Below are positions 24,448 through 33,206 of a DNA stretch of 64,000 nt, piece after piece. Position numbers and translations under genes: made by a program. Within the stretch, counting starts at the first letter, position 1; every line of letters starts with the position of its first letter. The DNA comes from an uncultured Candidatus Melainabacteria bacterium (lineage in GTDB: Bacteria; Cyanobacteriota; Vampirovibrionia; Gastranaerophilales; Gastranaerophilaceae), in contig CANNUY010000008.1 in NCBI GenBank assembly GCA_947525005.1, positions 15,570-79,569 on the forward strand, in the 5' to 3' direction. The notes under the pieces were generated by a model. That model saw only the letters and a program-made list of their open reading frames with translations. It made no database searches and had not been told where the DNA came from.

Positions 24448-25632
24448 TTAGTGACAAAGTGATAAAAGAACCCCAGCTGCTACGGCTGAACCGATAACAC
24501 CGGCTACGTTTGGACCCATAGCGTGCATTAACAAGAAGTTTTGAGGGTTAGCCTCTAAACCAACTTTGTTAGAAACACGTGCTGCCATTGGAACAGCTGA
24601 AACACCTGCTGAACCAATAAGTGGGTTGATTTTTTGTTTACTAAACATGTTCATAATGTGAGCCATAATAACACCTGCTGCTGTTGCAAGTGAGAATGCA
24701 ATTATACCTAACAATAAGATGAACAATGTTTGTACTGTAAGGAATTGAGATGCTGATAATTTAGAACCAACAGACAAACCTAAGAATATTGTTACAATAT
24801 TGATTAGAGCGTTTTGCATTGTGTCAGAAAGTCTTTCTACAACACCACATTCTTTACATAAATTACCAAAACATAATGCACCTAACAATGGGCAAGCGCT
24901 TGGTAACAAGATTACACAAAGTAGAAGGATAACTAGAGGGAATACAATTTTTTCTCTCTTTGTAACTTCTCTTAATTGTGTCATTTGGATTTTTCTTTGA
25001 GCTTCAGTTGTTAACAACTTCATAATAGGTGGTTGAATAACAGGAACTAGAGCCATATAAGAGTATGCTGCAACAGCAATAGGTCCTAGTAAGTTTTCAG
25101 CCAACTTAGTTGTAACATAGATTGAAGTAGGGCCGTCAGCACCACCGATAATACCGATTGATGCAGCTTCTGGCATTGAGAAACCGAACAAGCAGTATGC
25201 CATAAGCAAAGCACCGAAGATACCAAACTGAGCTGCACCACCTAAAAGCGCTGTTTTAGGGTTCGCAATCAATGGACCAAAGTCAGTCATAGCACCTACA
25301 CCCATGAAGATAATCAATGGGAACAATCCTTTGTGGATACCAGCTTCAAAGATAATACCTAAGAAACCAGTAGGTCCAGCAATAGCTTCTCCTGGTGGCA
25401 TAGGAATATTAGATAACAAACCACCAAATGCGATTGGAACTAAAAGCAACGGTTCAAATTGCTTTTTAATACCAAGCCATAATAGGAACAAACAAATAAT
25501 AATCATTATCCATTGTCCGTGCATGTGTAATATTTGTTCAAAGCCTTTTAGTGAAGGGTCAGCAGGTAGAACAAAGTTCATAATACCTGTTGAGTTCCAA
25601 AGGGACATTAAACCGTCTTGAATATTCATCAT
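24448..25632 (-). CDS. oadB: Oxaloacetate decarboxylase beta subunit (sodium pump)
   Basis: Integral membrane subunit that decarboxylates carboxybiotin and couples it to sodium export. 394 residues with about nine hydrophobic segments. The conserved blocks IGIIGGADGPTSIYV (aspartate in the sodium channel) and the C-terminal SNKVGLEANPQNFLLMHAMGP are present. The start follows AAAGGAAGGGG. It is the last gene of birA-oadG-oadA-oadB. The homologous beta subunits of methylmalonyl-CoA or glutaconyl-CoA decarboxylase are very similar, but the neighbouring alpha subunit fixes the substrate as oxaloacetate (or pyruvate in reverse). Confidence 0.95.
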   Translation of the reverse strand: MMNIQDGLMSLWNSTGIMNFVLPADPSLKGFEQILHMHGQWIMIIICLFLLWLGIKKQFEPLLLVPIAFGGLLSNIPMPPGEAIAGPTGFLGIIFEAGIHKGLFPLIIFMGVGAMTDFGPLIANPKTALLGGAAQFGIFGALLMAYCLFGFSMPEAASIGIIGGADGPTSIYVTTKLAENLLGPIAVAAYSYMALVPVIQPPIMKLLTTEAQRKIQMTQLREVTKREKIVFPLVILLLCVILLPSACPLLGALCFGNLCKECGVVERLSDTMQNALINIVTIFLGLSVGSKLSASQFLTVQTLFILLLGIIAFSLATAAGVIMAHIMNMFSKQKINPLIGSAGVSAVPMAARVSNKVGLEANPQNFLLMHAMGPNVAGVIGSAVAAGVLLSLCH

Positions 25633-25651
25633 AATTTAACCCCTTCCTTTA

Positions 25652-27460
25652 TTAGCCTATAGTTACCAATTCTTGACCTGTTACGATTTTGTCGCCTTGA
25701 TCAACTAAAACAGATTGAACAACACCAGATTTTGGTGATTTTACTTCTGTTTCCATTTTCATAGCTTCAACAACAAGCAATACATCGCCTTCAGCAACTT
25801 CGTCACCTTCAGCAACTTCAACTCTCAATACGTTACCAGGAAGTGCAGCTTTTACAGCTTCGCCTTCGCCAGAACCAGCTGATGCTTTTGCTTCAATACC
25901 TGATTTAACATTGATATCGAATTCTTTACCATTAACAACAGCTTTTTTATCGCTATCAAGTTTAACAGCGTATTTTTTACCGTTTACAGTAACTGTATAT
26001 TCACCTGTAGAAGATGCTTGAGCTGATGCTTGAGCTTGACCTGCAGTTTTGTTTACAGAAACTTGACCGTGTCCTAACAAGAATTCAATACCTTTATCTA
26101 CGTTGCCGTCTTTACAAGCAGCTGAAATAAAGATGTTTTCATCAGTTGTAGGAAGTCCTGCTTCTTCAAGTCTTTTCTTAGCAGCTTCAATACCTTTTTC
26201 AGGATCTTTTTCGTTAATATCAACAACTTTTTCTGTTGTTGGTTGCATGTTCAATTTTTCTTCTGCCCATTTTACTAATTCTGGATCAGGTTCACAAGGT
26301 GTTTTACCGAAGTAACCCAATAACATTTTTGCATAACCTGGATTAGCTTGTTGCCATGGTTCTTCTGTGATTGCGTTCAAAAATGATTGTTGAGCATAGA
26401 ATTGAGAAACAGGTGTTACAGATGTAGCAAAACCACCTCTTTCAACAACTTCTTTCATGTTAGCGATAAGTTTAGGAAACTTGTCTAACATACCCATATC
26501 TTTTAATTGGTTAACTGTTGTAGCAGTTGCACCACCTGGAAGTGGAGCTTGGATAAGAATTGGGTTTACAGCCAAAGAAATTGGTGACATGAAGTAATCT
26601 TTCATACATTCTTTGAAGATTTCTTCTGTTTCCATAATTTTCTTGATGTCTAAACCTAAATCGTATTCAGTACCCTTCAATGCGTGCCACATAGAGATAA
26701 TATCAGGTTGACCTGTACCACCAGAAACTGGTTTCATAGCTAAGTCGATACCGTCAGCACCACCATCAAGAGCAGCCAAGTATGCAGCCAAACCTGTACC
26801 AGCTGTTTCGTGAGAGTGGAATCTGATGTGAGCATCTGAACCAAGAATTTCACGAGCCATTTTAACTGTTTCGTAAACTTTTCTTGGATTAGAAGTACCA
26901 GAAGCATCTTTGAATGCTAGGCTATCGAATGGAAGACCTGAATCTAAGATGTTTCTCAAAACTTTTTCATAGAAAGCAACATCGTGAGCGCCTTCACAAC
27001 CGTATGGAAGTTCCATCATTGTAATTGTAACTTCGTGATTCATACCATATTTTTTGATACTGTTAGCAGAATCAATAAGGTTGTTTACGTCATTTAATGC
27101 GTCGAAGTTTCTAACTACGTTCACACCGTGTTTTGCAAACATTTTTGCGTGAAGGTCAATGATATCACGAGGTTGTGAATTAAGACCTACAACATTTACA
27201 CCACGTGCTAATGATTGTAATTTTACGTCTGGACCAACAGTTTCTCTGATTTTGTCCATTGTATCAAAAGCGTTTTCGTTACAGAAGAATATAGGTGCTT
27301 GGAATCTTGCACCACCTGCTGTTTCAAAGTGTTTGATACCAGCATCAACAGCTGATTTCAAAGCAGGTAAAAAATCTTCTACTAAAACTTTTGCTCCGTA
27401 GATTGATTGGAAACCATCTCTGAAAGATGTATCCATAACTTTGATAAGTTTTTTAGTCAT
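25652..27460 (-). CDS. oadA: Oxaloacetate decarboxylase alpha subunit with biotin carrier domain
   Basis: 602 residues. The N-terminal carboxyltransferase TIM barrel (MDTSFRDGFQS, then HFETAGGARFQ, and FHSHETAGTG as metal site) transfers the carboxyl from oxaloacetate to biotin. A central association region follows, then an Ala-rich linker and a C-terminal biotinyl domain with the biotinylation site EAMKME about 40 residues from the end. The start follows AAAGGGGAAATAAAA. Directly downstream of oadG and upstream of oadB. With pckA, the cell can turn PEP to oxaloacetate (ATP gain) and then oxaloacetate to pyruvate (sodium gradient). Pyruvate carboxylase subunit B is the close alternative; the context favours OadA. 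Confidence 0.95.
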   Translation of the reverse strand: MTKKLIKVMDTSFRDGFQSIYGAKVLVEDFLPALKSAVDAGIKHFETAGGARFQAPIFFCNENAFDTMDKIRETVGPDVKLQSLARGVNVVGLNSQPRDIIDLHAKMFAKHGVNVVRNFDALNDVNNLIDSANSIKKYGMNHEVTITMMELPYGCEGAHDVAFYEKVLRNILDSGLPFDSLAFKDASGTSNPRKVYETVKMAREILGSDAHIRFHSHETAGTGLAAYLAALDGGADGIDLAMKPVSGGTGQPDIISMWHALKGTEYDLGLDIKKIMETEEIFKECMKDYFMSPISLAVNPILIQAPLPGGATATTVNQLKDMGMLDKFPKLIANMKEVVERGGFATSVTPVSQFYAQQSFLNAITEEPWQQANPGYAKMLLGYFGKTPCEPDPELVKWAEEKLNMQPTTEKVVDINEKDPEKGIEAAKKRLEEAGLPTTDENIFISAACKDGNVDKGIEFLLGHGQVSVNKTAGQAQASAQASSTGEYTVTVNGKKYAVKLDSDKKAVVNGKEFDINVKSGIEAKASAGSGEGEAVKAALPGNVLRVEVAEGDEVAEGDVLLVVEAMKMETEVKSPKSGVVQSVLVDQGDKIVTGQELVTIG

Positions 27461-27515
27461 TTTTATTTCCCCTTTTTATTAATTCATACATTTCACTTTT
27501 CATGGTATTGAAAAG

Positions 27516-27749
27516 TTACTTTTTAAATAATGCTGCAACGATTGCTGCTGTAATTTCTTCATCATTTGATGAAGTTTTTCTAACCTTTGCGCCAGCTGTT
27601 TCTACAACTGCTTCAGGAAAGATTTTGTTAAGGTAACCAACGACTGTTGACATAACAGTCATTGCTCCAATAGTTAAGCATAAGAATGTAAGAACTGTTC
27701 CCATTCCGATTGCCATAACCATTGAACCTTCAATTAGTGTTGTGTTCAT
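27516..27749 (-). CDS. oadG: Oxaloacetate decarboxylase gamma subunit
   Basis: 77 residues with a single N-terminal membrane helix (about residues 8-38) and a short polar tail, as in OadG, which anchors and assembles the alpha and beta subunits. Identification depends mainly on position: its ATG overlaps the birA stop (ATGA) and oadA follows 55 bases later. The typical His/Asp-rich zinc-binding tail is not prominent; the tail is short and ends EEITAAIVAALFKK. Confidence 0.85.
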   Translation of the reverse strand: MNTTLIEGSMVMAIGMGTVLTFLCLTIGAMTVMSTVVGYLNKIFPEAVVETAGAKVRKTSSNDEEITAAIVAALFKK

Positions 27750-28465
27750 AAAATATCTCCTATATAATATATTTTTTTTTCGTTATTCTCGTTTAATATC
27801 AACGAACCATCATTCGTAATACCTTCAGCTAATCCTGTATGTATGTCCCCAAGAACATTTATTGTAATCTCTCTATTTAAGAAAAAGGCTCTTTCTACAT
27901 ACATATTTTTAACGGATAAAAACCCGTCTTTAATGAAATTATCATACAACAAACAAAACTTGTTTGAAAGTTTTTTTAAGAAATCTTCTTTAACGATTTT
28001 GACACCTGTTTCAGCAAAAATTGAGGTAGCAGGTTTATCTATTTTGGCTAGTGTTTCAGGGTTTGTGTTGAGGTTTACACCAAGTCCCAAAGCTAACCCT
28101 AAAAATTCAGCTCCTTTGGTTGTTCCTTCTGATAAAATTCCTGCTATTTTTTTGCCATTTATTAAAACATCATTCGGCCATTTGATTTGTGCATTTAGAT
28201 TATATTCTTCTTCTAAAATGAGTGATAAGATAACGGATAAATATTGAGTAAAATTTGGGTAAATGGGGTTAAGTGTATTGAATGGTTTTAGAACGAGTGT
28301 CATAAAAAGATTTTCATCACCTGTATCAACCCATTTTCGACCAAGTCGTCCGTGTCCTGATGTTTGTCTATCCGTATAAACAATGGACATATCATCTAGT
28401 GATGTTATATTTTGTTTTACATAATCGTTTGTTGATGAAATTTCGTCTAAGTGGATTAAGTTCAT
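27746..28465 (-). CDS. birA: Biotin--protein ligase (BirA, without repressor domain)
   Basis: Attaches biotin to acceptor lysines such as that of OadA. 239 residues, catalytic and C-terminal domains only; no helix-turn-helix, so it is not expected to act as the biotin repressor. Motifs: SSTNDYVKQ, the biotinyl-AMP loop SGHGRLGRKW, and IKWPNDVLINGKKIAGIL. First gene of the oad operon, with a four-base overlap to oadG, so ligase and substrate are made together. No clear Shine-Dalgarno sequence. Confidence 0.95.
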   Translation of the reverse strand: MNLIHLDEISSTNDYVKQNITSLDDMSIVYTDRQTSGHGRLGRKWVDTGDENLFMTLVLKPFNTLNPIYPNFTQYLSVILSLILEEEYNLNAQIKWPNDVLINGKKIAGILSEGTTKGAEFLGLALGLGVNLNTNPETLAKIDKPATSIFAETGVKIVKEDFLKKLSNKFCLLYDNFIKDGFLSVKNMYVERAFFLNREITINVLGDIHTGLAEGITNDGSLILNENNEKKIYYIGDIL

Positions 28466-28537
28466 GACTATATTTTATCACAAATAATTATTCCTATTTA
28501 ATAAAAGTATGTTAATATTGTTTTAATAGGAATTAGT

Positions 28538-29383
28538 ATGTCTAAAAAAATATTTGATTATGCCAAAAAACTAACAACGAATAAAAATCCTCTTTCAATA
28601 TATATAGAACTGGAAAGGATTATGTATAGCGCAGGACTGTTTCAAGAGCAGATAGGTCTTATAAAAAATATTTGGCATATAACCAATAATAATGAATTAC
28701 TGCTAAAAGCTGGTAATATATGTGCTACTGTATATAATAATTTTGATATGGCGTATGAGCTGTGTAATCTGTATTTTCAAAAAACCAATCCTTCATTTTA
28801 TGAAATGTATATGAGTATATTAAACAGGAAGGGTTATAACGAATTTACTCCCAAGTTTGACATTACAAATTATTCAGCGACTGTTTTCAAAGTTATTGAT
28901 AAATATTCTGCAATAATCTATATAATTGTTTATTTAAATAAACAAAAGAAGTTTAATGAAATATTAGAACTTATTCCTTATTTATCTGTTATTGATAATC
29001 AGTTACAGGAATGTATGTTAAGATTAAGCAATAATGAAAAAGGTGTTTATAACATAGTTGTGACCTGCAATAATCACCTTTCAGAGTTGCTTTCTCGTAA
29101 TGAACATCATAGTGATATAAATAAGTTTGCGATAAAGCTAAATCCAGAAAATAAACAAGCATATTTAAATGTAATAGAGAATTATATGGCTCAAGATAAA
29201 AAAGAATTAGCTATAGAATTTTATAATGATGAATATTGCACACAGTTTAAGTCTGCAACATCAAATTCTGTAGTTAGTTTATACTGGAACTTAAGTGACA
29301 TATATGCTGATATAGAAAATTATTATAAATCAGTGTTATGTCAGCAATCTGCTATAAATATTGAATTAGGAATCAGAGGATAA
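28538..29383 (+). CDS. Hypothetical helical-repeat protein (281 aa)
   Basis: 281 residues, helical, with TPR-like pairs (for example YWNLSDIYADIENYYKSVLC near the C terminus). No signal peptide. The start follows AGGAATT. It ends two bases before the tandem glycosyltransferase gene and is surely co-transcribed with it, so it probably assists or organises glycosylation, much as TPR proteins accompany the glycosyltransferase at 7308-9038. No family assigned. Confidence 0.6.
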   Translation: MSKKIFDYAKKLTTNKNPLSIYIELERIMYSAGLFQEQIGLIKNIWHITNNNELLLKAGNICATVYNNFDMAYELCNLYFQKTNPSFYEMYMSILNRKGYNEFTPKFDITNYSATVFKVIDKYSAIIYIIVYLNKQKKFNEILELIPYLSVIDNQLQECMLRLSNNEKGVYNIVVTCNNHLSELLSRNEHHSDINKFAIKLNPENKQAYLNVIENYMAQDKKELAIEFYNDEYCTQFKSATSNSVVSLYWNLSDIYADIENYYKSVLCQQSAINIELGIRG

Positions 29384-29385
29384 TT

Positions 29386-31137
29386 ATGCCAACTTTTTCA
29401 ATCATTATACCTGTTTATAAAGTAGAAAAATATATTAAAGACTGTATAGAAAGTCTGATTACTCAAACATTTGATGATTTTGAAGCACTTTTTGTTGACG
29501 ATTGTGGCGGTGACAATTCTATAAATATTGCAGAAGAATATTCGAACAAAGATAAAAGAATTAAAATCTTTAGGCTTGATAAAAATCAAGGAGTATCAGT
29601 AGCAAGAAATAAAGCATTAGAACATGCTTGCGGAAAGTATATTATTTGTGTTGATCCTGATGATTGGCTGGAATTGAACGCTTTAGAAATTTTAAATGAA
29701 GCTGTAAATAAATACGATGTTGATAGTATATGGTTTGACGGTAATAAATATTATGAAGAAACAAATAAAATTGATAAGAATTCCGTTAATAGCAATCGAT
29801 GTGGATATTTGACAGTTACTCCAGAAAATATTTATAAGCTTTCAGAATATACTTGCTTTAAAGTTTTTAAGACGGAATTAATAAAAAAAGACAATATAAA
29901 ATGGCCAGAAGGAATAACATTAGGCGAAGACAGTGAGTTTTATTATAAATATTTTACGCTTCATCCGAATTCATACATTATTGAAGACAGATTATATAAT
30001 TACCGAATAAGAAGTGGTTCTATAGTAACCAATTACCAAAAAGGCATTGTGCAAATAGAAGATTTGTATAACGTCGTTAGGAATTTGAAAAAGTTCTATC
30101 AAGAAAATAACCTATGGTATGAATATAAACAAGCAATATTTGCGTTATTAAGAAAAAGAATTACCCTTGCAAAATTGACTGCTGGTAATTATGAAAAATC
30201 TCTGCAATTATCAAAAGAGATTCTTGATGAATTCAATTTCCCAAATGACTTTAAACAATTTAATATTTCTTTAGAACCGTTGGTTTCTATTATTATACCG
30301 ATATATAATGTTGAGAATTATATAGAGCAATGTATAAGGAGTATCCAATTACAAAGCTACTCAAATTTAGAAATAATTTGTGTTGATGATAAAGGTATTG
30401 ATAATTCAATCAAAATAGTTGAATCAATGTCTAAACAGGATGAAAGAATAAAAATCATTTATCACGATTGTAATAAAGGTATCGGTGCTGCACGAAATAC
30501 TGGTATCAGAGCTACAAATGGCGATTATATATTCTTTGTAGATTCTGATGATTGGATGGAAGTTGAATGTATTGAAACGGTTATTAAGAAATTTCAGGAA
30601 ACAAAACTTGATACAGTATGGTTTAAGTCTTATGTTTACTGGGAAGATTCTCGAAAGAAAGAACGTTTTTGGGAACAATATTATATGAACTATCCAGAAG
30701 GATATTTTAGAGTCGATGAAACAAATATGTTTTTATTCACGCAGTATGTTTGGAATAAGGGGTATAGAAAAGACTTTATTTTAAAAAACAATTTGTTTTT
30801 TGTTGAAGGATTATATTTTGAAGATATGGAATATTTCCTTAGATTATATCTTGCATCTCCGAAAACTTATATGATAAATAAACTTTTATACACATATAGA
30901 AGGTGGAGTAATTCTGTAATTAGTTGTTGTACCAAAGAAGTGAAGAAAGCAGAAGATTTATATAAAATTAATAGAATGATATATGAATATCTTGTAAATA
31001 ATAATTTGTATGAAAATTTTTCAAAAGAATTTAAAAGATTTACTCAAAGCAATTTAAATATGTTTAGTGCGTTTCCTAACGTATACAACCAACTTTCTCC
31101 AATAATGGAAGATTTAAAAAAACTGATAAATATTTAA
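29386..31137 (+). CDS. Tandem family 2 glycosyltransferase (two GT-A domains)
   Basis: 583 residues holding two complete GT2 domains. The first (about 1-290) begins FSIIIPVYKVEKYIKDC and has the nucleotide-sugar motif VDPDDWLE; the second (about 295-583) begins VSIIIPIYNVENYIEQC and has VDSDDWME. Both keep the metal-binding DxD-type aspartates, so both may be active. Two-domain GT2 enzymes often build alternating polymers or add two sugars in order. No membrane segments, so it acts in the cytoplasm on a lipid-linked or protein acceptor. Start follows GAGGAT. Likely surface polysaccharide or glycoprotein synthesis. Confidence 0.88.
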   Translation: MPTFSIIIPVYKVEKYIKDCIESLITQTFDDFEALFVDDCGGDNSINIAEEYSNKDKRIKIFRLDKNQGVSVARNKALEHACGKYIICVDPDDWLELNALEILNEAVNKYDVDSIWFDGNKYYEETNKIDKNSVNSNRCGYLTVTPENIYKLSEYTCFKVFKTELIKKDNIKWPEGITLGEDSEFYYKYFTLHPNSYIIEDRLYNYRIRSGSIVTNYQKGIVQIEDLYNVVRNLKKFYQENNLWYEYKQAIFALLRKRITLAKLTAGNYEKSLQLSKEILDEFNFPNDFKQFNISLEPLVSIIIPIYNVENYIEQCIRSIQLQSYSNLEIICVDDKGIDNSIKIVESMSKQDERIKIIYHDCNKGIGAARNTGIRATNGDYIFFVDSDDWMEVECIETVIKKFQETKLDTVWFKSYVYWEDSRKKERFWEQYYMNYPEGYFRVDETNMFLFTQYVWNKGYRKDFILKNNLFFVEGLYFEDMEYFLRLYLASPKTYMINKLLYTYRRWSNSVISCCTKEVKKAEDLYKINRMIYEYLVNNNLYENFSKEFKRFTQSNLNMFSAFPNVYNQLSPIMEDLKKLINI

Positions 31138-31189
31138 TACGGAAAAGCTAAAAATTCCCGAAATCCATGCTGTGACCATGTTTTGACAT

Positions 31190-31204
31190 GTTACAACATG
31201 TAAC
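31190..31204. repeat. CATG-rich dyad upstream of the collagen-like gene
   Basis: GTTAC, AACAT, GTAAC forms a perfect 5-base dyad inside a stretch (31165-31235) with five CATG words. A similar CATG-dense dyad occurs at 36735-36800. It lies about 15 bases upstream of the recurrent promoter element, a position suitable for an activator or repressor. Confidence 0.45.
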
Positions 31205-31220
31205 AACTTTTCAAAAACAC

Positions 31221-31256
31221 GCAATTTTCATGTCAGTATATACTTTTTATATATAA
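31221..31256 (+). promoter_or_regulatory. Recurrent promoter-like element, copy f (looser)
   Basis: GCAATTTT, 15 bases ending GTATATAC, then TTTTTATATATAA. The spacer resembles that of copy a at 5430-5460 (both have CAT..AGTATATAC). The -10 core is two bases further away than in the tight copies. Confidence 0.5.
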
Positions 31257-31284
31257 AAGATAGAAATAAATAAGGAGCATCATT

Positions 31285-32418
31285 ATGAGTTGGCCTTCTA
31301 GCAATTTTCATCATGATTCATTTGAGTATATCAAGCCACCAAGACCTGAGTACAGGCCTTCGAGTACTTTTATAAATCATAATACATATATAAACTTCAA
31401 TGGACCATCAAGTTCTTCTATCAGAACAGCTGGTTGGTTAAATTTTGCTGGAAACATATTTCAAGGATTATCAAATCTTGGTGCTGCTTGGATGATGTCA
31501 AAAGGTAACAGCACGGGTGCACAAGCAATTCAAATGGGTGGTTCAACCATCGGCAACCTTTTAGGTGGTGGCTATGGTGGTGGCTACGGTATGGGCTGGA
31601 ATACAGGTGGTAGTGGCTATCTACTTGATCAAACATACTATAATCCTGTTCCTTTGATTCATGGTTCTGCAGGAGGCACTGGTTCAACAGGATCTACAGG
31701 TAACACTGGCTCAACAGGATCTACGGGTAGCGCTGGCTCAACAGGATCTACAGGTAGCACTGGCTCAACAGGATCTACGGGTAGCGCTGGCTCAGCAGGA
31801 TCTACAGGTAGCACTGGCTCAACAGGATCAACAGGTAGCGCTGGCTCAGCAGGATCTACAGGTAGCGCTGGCTCAGCAGGATCTACAGGTAGCACTGGTT
31901 CAACAGGATCTACTGGCAACGGCAAAATCACAGCAGAAGATTTTAATAAAGCTATCGACGACAAATTAGATAGAAATGGTGATGGCAAAGTCGATGACAA
32001 GGATATTTTCAGTGCAGATGTTTACAACAGCAAATATCAACTTGGTCATACAACCTCAAAAGTCGGTGATAAAACTGGTATAAGACATGGCGTTGCATCA
32101 AAAAATGCAAATAACATAAATGCTGAAGAAAAAACTAATGGATTTTATAAGTACATAACTGTTACTGACAAAGATACTGGTAACGAATGGTCTTACCAAT
32201 ATGTAAACACTGATGCTAGTGGTAATCCAGTTTATAAATTTAGCCCAACCTATTCTGACTTGAGTAAAGATAACAATGGCAGTAATAAAGGCTGGGAAAC
32301 AACTGGTCAATCTCCACAAGTTACAATAACAGTTGATAAAGCTAATGGACAAATAAAAATGGTAAGCAACGGAGATCTCTTCTCTGCCAGCCAAAAAGGA
32401 CACCTAGGTAAAATCTAA
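31285..32418 (+). CDS. Collagen-like (Gly-X-Y) repeat protein with EF-hand loop (377 aa)
   Basis: No signal peptide. Residues 1-130: Ser/Pro/aromatic start, then a Gly-rich segment (LLGGGYGGGYGMG). Residues about 133-212 are 26 or so Gly-X-Y triplets, nearly all GST or GSA, without proline. Around residue 225 a canonical calcium loop D-R-N-G-D-G-K-V-D-D-K-D follows ITAEDFNKAI. The last 120 residues look folded (KYITVTDKDTGNEWSYQYV). Bacterial collagen-like proteins are usually surface structures; export here would need a non-Sec route. Strong AAGGAG ribosome binding site. It converges on the HtrA-like protease gene with one base between stops. Confidence 0.7.
   Translation: MSWPSSNFHHDSFEYIKPPRPEYRPSSTFINHNTYINFNGPSSSSIRTAGWLNFAGNIFQGLSNLGAAWMMSKGNSTGAQAIQMGGSTIGNLLGGGYGGGYGMGWNTGGSGYLLDQTYYNPVPLIHGSAGGTGSTGSTGNTGSTGSTGSAGSTGSTGSTGSTGSTGSAGSAGSTGSTGSTGSTGSAGSAGSTGSAGSAGSTGSTGSTGSTGNGKITAEDFNKAIDDKLDRNGDGKVDDKDIFSADVYNSKYQLGHTTSKVGDKTGIRHGVASKNANNINAEEKTNGFYKYITVTDKDTGNEWSYQYVNTDASGNPVYKFSPTYSDLSKDNNGSNKGWETTGQSPQVTITVDKANGQIKMVSNGDLFSASQKGHLGKI
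31681..31920 (+). repeat. Tandem 27-bp repeat encoding GSTGSTGST-type triplets
   Basis: Almost nine copies of a 27-base unit (nine codons, consensus GGC TCA ACA GGA TCT then ACA GGT AGC RCT). Units differ at a few synonymous or Thr/Ala-changing positions. The nine-base sub-periodicity suggests slippage, so copy number is likely to vary between strains. Confidence 0.9.
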
Positions 32419-32419
32419 T

Positions 32420-33058
32420 CTACCTAAGAACTGATTTAACGACATTTATAGGGATAGCAAAGCCTATTCCTATATTTGACGTATTGTTATCAGGATTATA
32501 GATAGCCTGATTTATACCAATAACCTCACCTGAGGTATTCAGCAAAGGTCCACCTGATGAACCTGGATTTATCGCAGCATCTGTTTGTATTTTGTTTCTT
32601 TTATAATCAATCCTTGACACAATACCTTGTGTCAAAGTACCATTAAACCCAAATGGGTTACCGATTGCCAAAACCTTTTGACCTACTTTTATATTCTTTG
32701 AATCACCAAAGGTAATTGTTTTGAGTGGTTTTGCAGTATCAATTTTGAGTATAGTTATATCACTACTTAATTCAGGTGATTTAACAATGTGAGCTTTATA
32801 TTTCTCCCCGTTAGAAATTGTGACAATCACATCATCGCTGTTTGCTATAACGTGCGAACTTGTAATAATTGTTCCGTTAGAGTTAATTATGCACCCAGTT
32901 CCACTAGAAGTCCCTTTAGCAATTTTTGCATCAATAGATACAATAGCAGGATTGATTTTTTCATAAACATTTATATTTGTCATCTCATCTTTGTCATAAG
33001 CAAAAACAGGACAAATTAGTTCTAAGCATAGAATTATTATTGAAAGTACTTTCTTCAT
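32420..33058 (-). CDS. Trypsin-like serine protease (HtrA/Deg type, no PDZ)
   Basis: 212 residues with a Sec signal peptide (MKKVLSIIILCLELICPVFA). The catalytic triad is complete: His in SSHVIA, Asp in SSDITILKI and Ser in NPGSSGGPLL. The protein ends right after the protease domain, so it lacks the PDZ domains of DegP/HtrA. Likely a periplasmic protease. No Shine-Dalgarno sequence is obvious before the ATG. Convergent with the collagen-like gene. Confidence 0.9.
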   Translation of the reverse strand: MKKVLSIIILCLELICPVFAYDKDEMTNINVYEKINPAIVSIDAKIAKGTSSGTGCIINSNGTIITSSHVIANSDDVIVTISNGEKYKAHIVKSPELSSDITILKIDTAKPLKTITFGDSKNIKVGQKVLAIGNPFGFNGTLTQGIVSRIDYKRNKIQTDAAINPGSSGGPLLNTSGEVIGINQAIYNPDNNTSNIGIGFAIPINVVKSVLR

Positions 33059-33206
33059 ACGTTAATTTTGTTGTTTTTTATACACTTTTTCCATTGTTAT
33101 GATGATTTTTACTAGGTTAGTATTGTCAAGATTATAATTTTAATCTATAATACACAAGTGAGAGTTAAGATTTATCTTATAAGTACAACTAAAAAAGGAG
33201 AATAAA

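Noticed and set aside
31681..31920. Regular tandem repeat as a CRISPR array
   Set aside because: The units are adjacent without spacers, keep the reading frame and code for Gly-X-Y triplets.
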